A stretch of 44,737 bases of DNA from Pseudomonadota bacterium (GTDB lineage: Bacteria > Pseudomonadota > Alphaproteobacteria > Rhizobiales > Xanthobacteraceae). A program made the position numbers and the translations under genes. The stretch is from assembly GCA_023449855.1 (NCBI GenBank), contig JAEXHR010000091.1, positions 1-44,737 on the forward strand, given 5' to 3'. Under the pieces are notes generated by a model. That model saw only the letters and a list, made by a program, of their open reading frames with translations. It ran no database searches and was not told where the DNA came from. Positions 27,301 to 35,219 of this stretch are shown here, in pieces. Each line of letters starts with the position of its first letter. The stretch's first letter is position 1.

Positions 27301-30300
27301 CAGCCATGGAGATACGTGGCGCATCCAACGTGATTTTCTTTTCCGGCAAAGACGAAAGCGTCGTGACCACGGAACCCAGAATGGTCGCCCAATAATCGGT
27401 GTCGTAGATAGTTCCATAGGGCAGCAAAAGTCCGTCACCGGACACCGACACATCGGCAGAAGCCCCCATCTTGATGGAATTGGTAGCGGTCAGAGTGATA
27501 GCACCGAAGGGAGCCCGGAGCGTTCCGTTGATCTCGATATCGGGTGCGGCAAGCGTAAGCGTGCCGGCGGCCGACCAGGGCGCTGCCGACGTACCGTTCG
27601 GCGCGATGACGATCTTGTTCACGGCGGTGATTGCGCCAGTGATTTGCGTGGTCGGATAGATCTGCCCGGCGGCAAGCGTCAGCGTTCCATCGGCGGACAT
27701 TTGCGCCTGCGTCCCCACCGGCGCATTGAAGCGGATCTCGCCTGCATTCAGATTGGTATTCGCAAAGCCACGACTGGCTAAGTAGGAGGCATCGATCAGC
27801 GAGGCATTCAGAGTCAGCGAGCCCGAGGCAGGTGTCGTGTTGGGAACAGCCGCCAACGACTGGCCGGCACGCTGCAACGAGAGGTAAGCCGCCGAAAGTT
27901 CTGCACAGGCCCCGTCTGTCGGAGCAACGATCTGCGGCGTAGCGAGTGTCACGCGGGCGCTTGAAAGATCGAGTTTCAAGCCATCGCCGAGCTTGAGCCC
28001 GTTTGGCGTGGTGAAGTTTAATGCCGAGAAACCACCATTGGCTATCGCGCCGGATGACACCGTGAGCGCGAGGCTCTGCAGATTCTTGACATTGAACTTG
28101 GCAGCCGGCGTGTAGACATAGGCCGATGCAGGTCCCGAACGGGTAGCGGTAAACAAATAGGAATCAACCAGATACGCAATCTGCTCAGTGAGCGCGGCGT
28201 TTGTGGTTGACGGCCTGATCGATCCGCCAGCCGCCGCGTCAACTGCGAGACCGTCGACAATCTGCGTCGGTCCAAGTGCGGACTTTGCGAGATTCATGAT
28301 CGCCGAGCGGATTGTCGCGTTCATCAGAACGTTCGCCGTCCCGAACTCATTGAAGGGATCGAGATCCAACGCCGTATAGCTGTTGCCGGTGAAATTGTAG
28401 GCGCCGGTATTTCCTGCAGCAGCGGAAAATACCTTGGTAGACGGATTGTAGTTATATCGTCCGCCCGTGCCGACATAGACGAAATAGCCGATGTAAGTGG
28501 GCGTCCCGAACGAATTCTGTCGATCGGCGATGGCCGTGCTGGAATCCTGTACTGACAGTACGCCTCCAGCTGCCGTCGGGCCTCCGGCCCTGCCTATCAA
28601 CGTGGCATCGACAATCGATGTGGTGTTGGTGGCGAGCGAAATCGATCCGCCATCGCTGGCGAGATCGATCGACTGTGTATTGCGCCCGGCTCCCGTGGTA
28701 ACGACGCCGTGGCCGCCCGACACATCGATTACCGCGCCCTTCGCGAGATTCATCAAACCGGAGAGCGCGACGGTGCCGCCTTTGCGGACTTCTCCAACCA
28801 ATGTCTGCGTCTTGAAATCGACGTCGATCAGCGGAAGCCCGCGCGCAGTCAGGCTTGCGGATGACGACAACAGGATGTTTGGTGCCGTAATCGAGATCGA
28901 CCCCGCCGGAGCGTCGATTGCGCCCTTGATCTGAATACTTTCGTTGCCGGCAGCGCCGGGCGCACTACTGTCCAGCGCGATACTGCCGCCGATATCCGAC
29001 CTCAGCACGGAGCCGGCATTGACGAAGATTTGCTTGCTGGTCGAGACGCTGAGCGATGCCGGTGCAAGTTTTGCGCGCTCGACATCGTCAAGCGCATGAA
29101 TCGTCCCGATCCGCATCATCGGAGCATCTGTTGGGATATCGATGAGATTGACATCGCGCAGATCGATGCTGACGGGCCTTTGGGCGACGAGTGCCCCCGC
29201 CGGAATGATCACATCGCCATTCGTCTGTACTGCAATTGTGCGGAATCCTTTCTCGCCGAACAGGCTGTTGGACAGATAGAGGATCGCCGGATCGGTCGGT
29301 TTGATGCCGCCAATCTGGACAGCCCCGGTCGTGGTAAATCTCAAACCACCCCCTGCTCCGGCAGCGTATGCGCGCAGATCGAGCTTGTTGACGTCCGCCG
29401 TGGTCAATCCCTGGAGGCCCACCGAACCCGCATCGCCGAGTTTCAGGCTGGTCTTACCGACACGTCCCTTCAGCCACCCGCCACCCGAGACATCTATCAC
29501 CGCGCCTTCGCTGACATTTGCCTTGCTGGTCGAGATCCCGACCCCGCCACCCGATATGGCCGGCAGATCGGATTGCGGGCCCGATGCGATATCGTTGACC
29601 CAGCGACCGCTGACATCGAGGACCGCATTCGCGGTCAGCGTCAGCACGTCGCTATTCGCCAGCGTGATGTTGCCTCCAGCAATGCGGATCGTGCCATCCA
29701 CCAGCGCAGACGACGTAAAGCTGGTGTTTGCAGTCAAATTCAGTTTAGCGCCAGGCGACAATTCGAGTGTGGAATCGCCAACGAGTTCGAACGATTTGTT
29801 ATAGAAAATGGTGATGCTGCCGAGCCCGGACCGACCGAAATTTTCCGTCCCCAGATAGGTGGTGCTGGTCCTGCTGCGGGTCACAACGCCGTTTCTTGAC
29901 TCCTCCGCGATGCTGAGGAAATCGCCTGGCAGGCTCGAGAGAGCGTTGAAATCCGCGCCCAGCAGCAGCGGTCTATCCGTGATAACCACTTTGCTCGGGA
30001 TCCAGGTGCGCTCGCTATTGCCGCCGGCGCCGATCACCAGTTCTCCGGCTTTGGCAGACGAGCCGTTCGCCACCTGGCGTTCACCCTTGATCACGTCGCC
30101 TGCAAAATCGCCCTCGAGAACGAGAGCACCGCCGTGGTAGATCTGAATTCGGCCGGCGTCCTTGCCTTCGCTATATCCCTGCTCGTAACGTCCGCTACCC
30201 GCGCGGTCGAAGACCGAGCGCCAGTTTTCCGTCAATCGCGTGTCGAGCTGCCCCTGGACATTGTGCGTCCGCGTGAAACTGCCATCGGCGAGGCTCACAT

Positions 30301-32488
30301 AGAGCCTGTCCGGAGTGGCGTCGCTGATATCATAGACCCGCCCGTCGGCGCCGAGCAGTTTGGTGGTCTTTATGTAACCAGCCCGATAGGACAACGCGCC
30401 GCCGGCGACACTGATTACGGATCCGGGACGCGTGATGACGTCACCACCCGCCTTCAGCGAAATCGAACCCGCCTTGGTGGAGAGCTCGGCCAGCGTGATC
30501 AATCCGGTGCCGAGCCACTGGCTTACGTCCGCGAGCGGGGTCCCTTCCCACCGTCCGGGCAGGACGTTGCCATTCTTGTCTCTGAGCCACTGCACACCAG
30601 ACATCGGACCATCGACGAAACTGCCATTTTCCCGCCGATCCACGCTGACAGTCGTGCCGCTCAGCCATGAGCCTCGATAAAGAACGCTGTCGCGCAACTC
30701 GTTGATGCGCAGGTCCGCCTTGACGATATTGCTGTCCATTGCCAGCGAAACGTCGGTGATGCCCGCAACACTCAGCGTCGCATTCTCGGCGATGTAGATA
30801 CGGCTGCCATCGAGCGTCGGATCACGGCTGTCCGCAATCGCACCGACGACCGTCGGCAAGTAAGAACTAGCCGTCACATTGATGGTGCCCGAAGGTACGA
30901 TCACGCTGGCATCGCGCTGGATGTCGATCAGCGTGCCGCGCAGATCGACCGTGCCTGCGCGATAGCGGGTATTGACTGAGGTCGCCTCGATCGTGCTGGT
31001 ATCGCTGCGGTCGGGCACGACAAGCGTAACACTGCCTTGGCCCAGCGTCAGATTGCCGGTTCTCCACCAGACCATCTGGCTACCGTAGTCGAAATAGGAG
31101 CTGTAGGCATACATGCCCTGGCTCCAGGCCTGCAGCAGAATAGAGCCATCGCGATTGTTCAGGGCCGTATTGGCGTAGAGCGCGCCGAGCTGATCGACAC
31201 TGCGCGATCGCATCGTGATATTACCACGCTCGGCCTCGACAACCCCCAGATTGACGGCACGGTAATCGACCGTCGCAGCACGACGATCCATGCCCGGCAT
31301 GATGGTGTCGCGCACATCTTGCGTATAGGCGCGGCCCCAGGCACTGCCCCAGCCGAGCACTTCCCATACTTCCGCATAGTTGATCATGTAAGGCGTCACT
31401 GCCGAGACCGCGACGTCGAGGCCGCGAACGGATCCCGACGTCGACAGCCAGACATTTTCGCCGGCAGCGAGAATGACCTGCCCGTCCGGAGCCTTGATCG
31501 TCCCGCCATTGATCACATGCGGGGCGAACAACATCGCCTTGCCGCCGCTGACTGTCGAAATCTGGGCGCCGCCGAGGACGATCACATCGCCTGGAGCAGC
31601 CCCGATCGACAACGCCGGCGTCTGCAGCGGATCCGAAATCCGACGGCGTGTATCGGGCGCAATCCCGGACGAGTCGCCAAAGGTCGGTATGCCGAAATCG
31701 TCCTGGCTATCTCCCAGGACGAAAAGCGGCTGGTTGATGCCGGCGCGGAACTGCGCATCGCTCAGACTTAGCGACGACGCCACAAACGTATGGACATTGA
31801 CCTGGCTGCTGCCACCGAACACGATGCCGTTACGGTTGACCACATAGACCTGCCCTTCAGCCTTGATGGTGCCGAGAATGCGGCTCGGGGCAAGGTTCGG
31901 ATCGGTGACACGATTGAGCGCAATCCAGTTGGCGACATCTGTGCCTCCAGCTTTCTGATCAAACACAACGTCAGTCTCGCGGCCGACATTGAAGCTCGAC
32001 CAGTTCAGAATCGCCTTCTGTTCGGTTTGAGTGATCTTGACTTCCGTGCGACCGCCAGCCGTTTTCTGCTCGGGCAGCCCGGCGCCGGACCAAACGCCCG
32101 CCGTCGTTCCGGCACCGGGCGCGACGACCAGACCTCCCCCCACCAGACCATTCGGTACCTGGCTCGCTTCTGTCTGCGCAGCTGCGCGCGCTGCGGCCTG
32201 GACCGCACGCATCGCTTCCAGCGACTGATTGGCCCGCACCATCGCGCGCGCTGCAGCCGCTATCGCAGTCTGCGCATTCGTCTGCGCCGCGCTTGCGGCT
32301 GCGGCAGCCGCGCTGACCTCGCCGCCTGCCCCCACGCCACCGCTACTGCCGCCATTCAGCGACCGCGCCTCCACCTGTACCAGCGTGGCGAGCAAGGCAC
32401 CCGCACTGACACTCGCAAAAAGGGCATTCCTGACGAAGCCGTTGCGGTTGAAAGCACGGGAGGCTGCGGATGCTTGCGGCTTGGTCAT
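21350..32488 (-). CDS. Giant filamentous haemagglutinin-family exoprotein (TpsA-like)
   Basis: This is an exported adhesin-like protein of 3,712 residues. The start at MTKPQASAA has GAGGA 5 nt upstream; an earlier reading to 32545 lacks this. A signal peptide ends near VQVEARS (about residue 43). An Ala-rich helical stretch follows (about 50-105), then the two-partner-secretion haemagglutination domain with LNWSSFNVGRETDVVFDQ (about 160) and VVNRNGIVFGG (about 218). Roughly 2,500 residues of short Gly/Ala/Ser/Val beta-helix repeats follow, with recurring words such as ISAGGDVTL, GGSITL and VDVSGG. After about residue 2,700 comes the region I associate with DUF3739. The last 130 residues are charged (RREEEQRKRSG). 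I saw only one cysteine in the part I scanned. No TpsB transporter gene lies nearby. Confidence 0.93.
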   Translation of the reverse strand: MTKPQASAASRAFNRNGFVRNALFASVSAGALLATLVQVEARSLNGGSSGGVGAGGEVSAAAAAASAAQTNAQTAIAAAARAMVRANQSLEAMRAVQAAARAAAQTEASQVPNGLVGGGLVVAPGAGTTAGVWSGAGLPEQKTAGGRTEVKITQTEQKAILNWSSFNVGRETDVVFDQKAGGTDVANWIALNRVTDPNLAPSRILGTIKAEGQVYVVNRNGIVFGGSSQVNVHTFVASSLSLSDAQFRAGINQPLFVLGDSQDDFGIPTFGDSSGIAPDTRRRISDPLQTPALSIGAAPGDVIVLGGAQISTVSGGKAMLFAPHVINGGTIKAPDGQVILAAGENVWLSTSGSVRGLDVAVSAVTPYMINYAEVWEVLGWGSAWGRAYTQDVRDTIMPGMDRRAATVDYRAVNLGVVEAERGNITMRSRSVDQLGALYANTALNNRDGSILLQAWSQGMYAYSSYFDYGSQMVWWRTGNLTLGQGSVTLVVPDRSDTSTIEATSVNTRYRAGTVDLRGTLIDIQRDASVIVPSGTINVTASSYLPTVVGAIADSRDPTLDGSRIYIAENATLSVAGITDVSLAMDSNIVKADLRINELRDSVLYRGSWLSGTTVSVDRRENGSFVDGPMSGVQWLRDKNGNVLPGRWEGTPLADVSQWLGTGLITLAELSTKAGSISLKAGGDVITRPGSVISVAGGALSYRAGYIKTTKLLGADGRVYDISDATPDRLYVSLADGSFTRTHNVQGQLDTRLTENWRSVFDRAGSGRYEQGYSEGKDAGRIQIYHGGALVLEGDFAGDVIKGERQVANGSSAKAGELVIGAGGNSERTWIPSKVVITDRPLLLGADFNALSSLPGDFLSIAEESRNGVVTRSRTSTTYLGTENFGRSGLGSITIFYNKSFELVGDSTLELSPGAKLNLTANTSFTSSALVDGTIRIAGGNITLANSDVLTLTANAVLDVSGRWVNDIASGPQSDLPAISGGGVGISTSKANVSEGAVIDVSGGGWLKGRVGKTSLKLGDAGSVGLQGLTTADVNKLDLRAYAAGAGGGLRFTTTGAVQIGGIKPTDPAILYLSNSLFGEKGFRTIAVQTNGDVIIPAGALVAQRPVSIDLRDVNLIDIPTDAPMMRIGTIHALDDVERAKLAPASLSVSTSKQIFVNAGSVLRSDIGGSIALDSSAPGAAGNESIQIKGAIDAPAGSISITAPNILLSSSASLTARGLPLIDVDFKTQTLVGEVRKGGTVALSGLMNLAKGAVIDVSGGHGVVTTGAGRNTQSIDLASDGGSISLATNTTSIVDATLIGRAGGPTAAGGVLSVQDSSTAIADRQNSFGTPTYIGYFVYVGTGGRYNYNPSTKVFSAAAGNTGAYNFTGNSYTALDLDPFNEFGTANVLMNATIRSAIMNLAKSALGPTQIVDGLAVDAAAGGSIRPSTTNAALTEQIAYLVDSYLFTATRSGPASAYVYTPAAKFNVKNLQSLALTVSSGAIANGGFSALNFTTPNGLKLGDGLKLDLSSARVTLATPQIVAPTDGACAELSAAYLSLQRAGQSLAAVPNTTPASGSLTLNASLIDASYLASRGFANTNLNAGEIRFNAPVGTQAQMSADGTLTLAAGQIYPTTQITGAITAVNKIVIAPNGTSAAPWSAAGTLTLAAPDIEINGTLRAPFGAITLTATNSIKMGASADVSVSGDGLLLPYGTIYDTDYWATILGSVVTTLSSLPEKKITLDAPRISMAAGSSISIAGGGDLYASEHVIGTGGSHNVLTRPGMYAIVPDTASASAAINAGTTTGSRVWLDGGSGVAAGWYTLLPANYALLPGAMAIQMVAGSTGNTPRSSLTLLDGSMLMSGRRGNVFDGSSDQLSSTWRLLPGSTIRRYSEFNERTANAYFASETFKLSQYRLTGVNVVTPRLPMDGGSLLFKATQQLTLDGGVQSQGAGDGRGGWVDISAGKIVLAGAGHDVSDLSGYLVLDTARLSALGAESLLIGGTRKGSNTGTGVTVAAESVILRNDAGSALTGPELILASSNSLIVDEGSVIAAEGNIAGGGGNLVMTPAGGTSDYGAVMRLSNGDAVNVTRTNIDAASPRGVVDIRAGAVVNGGKALLVEATRDTTLAGSATVAALDITLGASRINFGAGGAGGLTFDVATLSRFAASENLTLRSYSTIDFYAGVNFGAAGLRSVTLDAAGLVSRAAGQVAIEGNTLRLRNSVGTFVEPGVPNQASLVLSADNLVFGAGAKTLRGFSSVDLTGRTRIVSETGGSLDAGSASVIIRTPVITGRNGSAHSLTTTGALLAVGTDAQPLARDADSLGSRWDFVASNIVFAGRIDALGGSVNLNARNGALVLAPGARIDVGGYAKSFYDIVEYADAGSISLTAVGGGVDVQAGSMLDLSAVTGGGNAGTLTAVAATSGTVSLNGAIDARAPRGAGGKFTLDIAQLPDFAGFSRQLDAAGFTTSRSFRVRSGNVVVNGVTEVEDFSLATDVGEITVAGIVDAVKAYGGSITMVGGGGLVMDASSSLRATSTTALGGGRVLLDAGNGRLDIRGGNIDVSGGEGGKVRFRAMQVAGPDHVAVDRLVANIIGARSSVLEGVWRAPGSVSVVDAALIQDAVNASNAFASHASDIATRLGLTNVAVMPGVEIRSSGDLTVSQDWSLASMPAHEGGLTLRAAGNLNILANISDGFNQAGRSGALNDQRSWDLRLIAGADLNAADPMMLAPGATGSVTVGDATNGYLVRTGTGDLSVSAGGDVTLANYMSAIYTAGRKDTTGFNDFVQNPRYTWINGVYTLVANPEYGIDGGNVSVKAGRNVKALIPTDRQQLIADWLLRQGRVDADGNFVAVVDNMFPNYIGMPSHPAYNPILWQSAAQQSAWWVDYSKFQHGIGALGGGNIALSAGGDVTDVTLALATNGQVRGGRSPGEAKTLVMRNGGLMTVDVAGAINGGQYYVGRGSATILAGSLGFGQTTRTVTRSTGTASSVNELLPLAPILALGDTDMQVKTAGNMTVQTVADALMLLMPFGSGGGSRYDYGANMTSYTERTSLSLMSIGGDVTLGGPWALSTVFPNGGQPAAGRYWLAQAGDAMNIYPAVTHIAALNGAFSNTGEMRTMPATNADLTIVAEKDVVTGDIIMARNNPAAMPSAFRPSGSTGSLFPLNQGISNLILGLGQYGGTQVIDNPNALLLANDYEPSRIYSTSGSVVGKIGVLPGTYTTTIKANEQLWIRAGGDIRDLTAELRNLHQVDVSWLDAGNDVSTTNLTVQGPGSILLTASRDIYAPRIYTSGNRRFDGSNRPVIGSEILGLPENGASIELIAGLKDKTPSYDAFIAAYLDPANVASMPLYLIASEDRRQLPIYLTDARDDARDGKLTRAGIVSFVKSIIGRELSPLEAWSVFQSMPELTQQRFVRQVYFQELRQSGRSKNDEAIPGGYERGFSAIATLFPGSEWKGDITSSSIYLRTMAGGDIVTMTPGGSLQVASLQKQVPAGDGLVTLGYGNINIFARDHAIVNRSRILTFAGGDETIWTTLGDIDAGRGAKTTRTPSAPEVVTNIDTVTEIKEKADMSGSGIGTVEGFTGVEPGDVDLIAPRGTVNAGDAGIRVSGNFNVAALFVLNIDNIKVSGESKGVPKQESVAVNLTVETKDKAAADAVKDASQASANERPSVIIVEVLGYGGGDSQDQQRREEEQRKRSGSRQHTYDTRSPFQVVGAGHLNELGQTELSAEEKKLLLQP

Positions 32489-32586
32489 CGAAATCCTCAT
32501 CGGAACGGATCGGCGCGCTGGCATCGAGGCCGAGGCGCGCTCCATTCCATGAGTTGCTTTCGCAGAACCCGATCCGCAAAAATTCC

Positions 32587-32612
32587 GGACAAAAATTTAC
32601 GCGCCTGGTTTC
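32587..32612 (-). promoter_or_regulatory. Candidate ECF-type promoter of the haemagglutinin gene
   Basis: In the 142-nt gap between the FecR and haemagglutinin genes, the minus strand carries GAAACC (32607-32612), 16 nt, then GTCC (32587-32590). An AT-rich run lies between and after them. This loosely resembles the GAAC-N16/17-GTC form of many ECF promoters. It would give a leader of about 90 nt. The match is weak and chosen by eye. Confidence 0.25.
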
Positions 32613-32630
32613 GCGCGGTTGTCATGACGC

Positions 32631-33590
32631 TCAGCTAAGGATCACCACGCCGCCGGGCAGCGACGTGGTGCTGGCTCCGAACGCATCGGCGAGCTTCGGC
32701 ACGATGTCCTCGATCTGATCGAGGCGGAAGCGCGCATTGACGAGGCGCTGGCCAAGCGCATGACCGGCGACGATGATTCTGCCGCGCCGATAGCGATTGG
32801 CCTCCGCGACGACATCGGTCAGCGGCGTATCCTGGAATTTGAGATAGCCGGTCCGCCAGCCAGCGACGAGTTCCGGATCGATGGCAATCGCCCGCTCAAG
32901 GCCCGCGCGCGAATAGGATACCTGCTCGCGTGCTGCGACGGTGACCATCTGCGCGCCCATGGTAACGTCGATGCTGCCGTCGAGGCAGGTCACACGCACG
33001 CGATCGCCGTCATGGCGGATGCAGAACGAGGCGTTGCTGGCGCGCGTACGCCCACTGCCGGCGACCACCTGGATTTCCTGCGCCGCGCTGGTCATGGCGC
33101 CCTCGCCCGACAGCAGCTCGACCACATGCGGATTCTCGATGGCGATACTGGTCTGCGTATTCATCTCGATCGAGGCGCCGTCGGCCAATGCCACCTGGCG
33201 CCGTTCGCCCTTGCTGGTGCGATAGTCGGCGCCGAGCAGATCGGGCAGCGAGGGCCACAATCCCATGGGCGGACTGACAGCCACATAACTCGCCGCCGCC
33301 GTAGCGGCTGCCAGCGAGCCACCTAGAAACTGGCGCCTTTGCAGCAGCGCCCGCGGCTTCGCTAACGATGCCGCGACTTCGGCGGCGGTGCCGCGCGCGG
33401 CAGGTCCAACCTCGTCCCATAACCGCCGTGCATCGGCGAAGGCCAAGGCATGGGCCTTGCTCTGGGCCGCCCACGCCCGGAAATCGTCCAGATCCGCCGT
33501 GGTGGCGAGCCCCGGCTTCAACCGCACGAGCCATGCATGCGCCTCGCGCCGACGGGCCTCAGCCTCGTCCGCCGCAGATCGCGGTCGCAT
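32631..33590 (-). CDS. FecR-type transmembrane anti-sigma regulator
   Basis: This 319-residue protein spans the inner membrane once. The N-terminal cytosolic domain (about 10-70) has EAHAWLVRLKPGLATTADLDDFRAW, the DUF4880 form that binds the sigma factor. RRQFLGGSLAAATAAASYVAV (about 92-112) is the membrane segment. The periplasmic FecR domain includes RRQVALADGASIEMNTQT, and the C terminus (RLVNARFRLDQIEDIVPKLA) resembles the STN-like end of FecR proteins. I favour the ATG at 33590 because AGGAGG precedes it by 3 nt; ATGs at 33620 and 33632 overlap the sigma gene but lack such a site. It should transmit a signal from the STN protein to the sigma factor. Confidence 0.9.
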   Translation of the reverse strand: MRPRSAADEAEARRREAHAWLVRLKPGLATTADLDDFRAWAAQSKAHALAFADARRLWDEVGPAARGTAAEVAASLAKPRALLQRRQFLGGSLAAATAAASYVAVSPPMGLWPSLPDLLGADYRTSKGERRQVALADGASIEMNTQTSIAIENPHVVELLSGEGAMTSAAQEIQVVAGSGRTRASNASFCIRHDGDRVRVTCLDGSIDVTMGAQMVTVAAREQVSYSRAGLERAIAIDPELVAGWRTGYLKFQDTPLTDVVAEANRYRRGRIIVAGHALGQRLVNARFRLDQIEDIVPKLADAFGASTTSLPGGVVILS

Positions 33591-33606
33591 ATGCCTCCTG
33601 ATGTCG

Positions 33607-34191
33607 TCAGAGCCCGTCATCACCGTCGCCATCGTGCTTCAATAATGTAGATGCATTCCGGCGCGCGGCGCGAAATCGCGTGACGACCGGACGGTCGAGC
33701 TTTGCGGCGCAGTGATCCAGCGCCTTTCGAAGCTCCATTTCCACCAGCCGGGTGGAAATACCATGTGCAGCGGCTATGCTGCGCACGGGCTTCTCCTCGA
33801 CCCGTGCCGCGAGGAAGATGGCGCGCCGGCGCGGTGGCAGTTCGGCGATGGCCTGTTTCAACGCCTCGACGTCGAACCGCCCTTCGACTACCCGATCGGG
33901 ATGGGCCGCCTCGTCGACCTGATCGATGGCCTCCTCGATTTCCAGCGCGGAAGCGAGCCGGGCCTCGGAACGCCGGCGCATGGCGGCGACGTTGAGCGCG
34001 ATCCGGTAGAGATAGGCATCGGGCCGTTCGATGGCGGCAACGTCGGTGGAGCGATTGAGATGCACGAAGGTCTCGTGCAGCGTCTCGTGGGCGAGATCTC
34101 CCGAGCCGAGCCGACGCCGCAATCGTTTGTGAAACTCGTCATAACGCGCCACCAGCAGAAGGCGCAGTGCTTCCCATGTCGCCGCGTTCAT
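33607..34191 (-). CDS. ECF RNA polymerase sigma factor (FecI-like)
   Basis: This is a 194-residue group IV sigma factor. Region 2 (about 10-75) has YDEFHKRLRRRLGSGDLAHE, then LHETFVHLNR and a PDAYLYRIALNVAA stretch, which bind core polymerase and the -10 element. Region 4 (about 120-165) has LPPRRRAIFLAARVEEKPVR followed by SIAAAHGISTRLVEMELRKA, the helix-turn-helix for the -35 element. The sequence and the FecR gene right behind it place it in the FecI/iron-starvation class. It starts 40 nt after the STN gene stop. The most obvious target is the haemagglutinin gene downstream, and it may also drive its own operon. Confidence 0.93.
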   Translation of the reverse strand: MNAATWEALRLLLVARYDEFHKRLRRRLGSGDLAHETLHETFVHLNRSTDVAAIERPDAYLYRIALNVAAMRRRSEARLASALEIEEAIDQVDEAAHPDRVVEGRFDVEALKQAIAELPPRRRAIFLAARVEEKPVRSIAAAHGISTRLVEMELRKALDHCAAKLDRPVVTRFRAARRNASTLLKHDGDGDDGL

Positions 34192-34231
34192 GACGTCAGC
34201 GGCTCCGTGTCGACAAGGTCGAAATGACCGG

Positions 34232-34951
34232 TCAATGCCGCGGCGCGCATCGCAAATCCTCGGCGCCGGCCGTCGGCCGGATCAGCACCATCAGCGGCTG
34301 CGGCAGATCCGCCGGCGGCGGCTTCTTGAACGTGAGACGGGACAGCGCCTCGGCGATCGCAGGGGGCGGCCGATTGCGATCGGAAAGATCCAGGAGTTCG
34401 AGTTGAGCGATCTCGCCCGTGGGTTTCACGCGAAAGCGCATCATCAGCCGCTCCCCGCTCACCCGCGCGATACCGCCGTCGCAGAACGCCTCGTTGAGGC
34501 TTTCCTGGATCGCGGCGAAATAGGCGGCATGCGGGTCACGTTCGGGACGTCGCCGCAGCGCGTCCTGAGTGCTTTCGGGATCGCGCGAGATGGTAATGGT
34601 CCCCGCTCCGATCTTGCGAGCGTGCAGACCCGACCCTTGCAGCATCTGCGCAACGGCATCTTCAGCAAAGAGCTGGCCGCGCACACCCGACGACGTCGAG
34701 CTGCCGATCAGTCTGCTATCATAAACGAGTTCGAACCCGGTGACCGTACTGAATGCGAGGAGTGCGGTGCCCAGTGACTGCGCGGGAATATCGAACGAAA
34801 AGCTCTGTCGGGCGTCGGCAGCGGTCATCTGCTCGGCAACTGCGATCGATCCCCGCACGACCCAAATCCCGCACCACACGCATGCAAAAAAGACGAGGAG
34901 CGCGCGATACCCCTGTATCCGCCCCGTCCAGGACCGCCAAGCATCAGACAT
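34232..34951 (-). CDS. STN-domain signalling protein with TonB-C-like end (VreA-like)
   Basis: This 239-residue protein opens a four-gene leftward set. A hydrophobic segment (about residues 17-40) is a signal or membrane anchor. The STN (secretin and TonB N-terminal) domain covers about 50-124: FDIPAQSLGTALLAFSTVTG, YDSRLIG, VRGQLFAEDAVAQMLQGSGL and TITISRD. A second domain (about 145-227) resembles the TonB C-terminal fold, with MRFRVKPTGEIAQLELLDLS and ALSRLTFKKPPP. There is no beta-barrel, so it is not a TonB-dependent receptor. This composition recalls VreA of the P. aeruginosa PUMA3 system. I infer that it passes an envelope signal to FecR. The start could also be a GTG at 34984. Confidence 0.8.
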   Translation of the reverse strand: MSDAWRSWTGRIQGYRALLVFFACVWCGIWVVRGSIAVAEQMTAADARQSFSFDIPAQSLGTALLAFSTVTGFELVYDSRLIGSSTSSGVRGQLFAEDAVAQMLQGSGLHARKIGAGTITISRDPESTQDALRRRPERDPHAAYFAAIQESLNEAFCDGGIARVSGERLMMRFRVKPTGEIAQLELLDLSDRNRPPPAIAEALSRLTFKKPPPADLPQPLMVLIRPTAGAEDLRCAPRH

Positions 34952-35219
34952 TGCCGGCCCAGGCCCGATCAACCGCGGCGCCACGCTTCAACTCAACATT
35001 GAGACCGGGAGCGGTATAGGGCGCATATATGACAGATATTCAACAGCACGGCTGATCCCGCCCCACACAACTGGCAAAGCGGCAAAAAGAAACCATCATC
35101 CTGCGCCGCTCAGCTCACTGACGATCACCTGTCGCTGTTCGGGATCGATCCGCATCCGCGCATCTATTTACCGCTCATTTGCATCCTCAGCCTATGGTCC
35201 CCGCGTTAAGGATGTACGG
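34952..35219. promoter_or_regulatory. Divergent promoter region, STN operon and PilZ gene
   Basis: This 268-nt non-coding gap must carry the leftward promoter of the STN-sigma-FecR genes and the rightward promoter of the PilZ gene. The PilZ ribosome-binding site, AAGGA, is 7 nt before its ATG. The middle part (about 35015-35045) is AT-rich, with TTGAAT and TATACC-like words on the minus strand whose spacing is too long for a good sigma-70 match. Nothing stronger was seen. Confidence 0.4.

Noticed and set aside
21350..32488. The repeated exoprotein region as a CRISPR array or DNA tandem repeat
   Set aside because: Repetition is at the level of short protein words; there are no regularly spaced identical DNA repeats.
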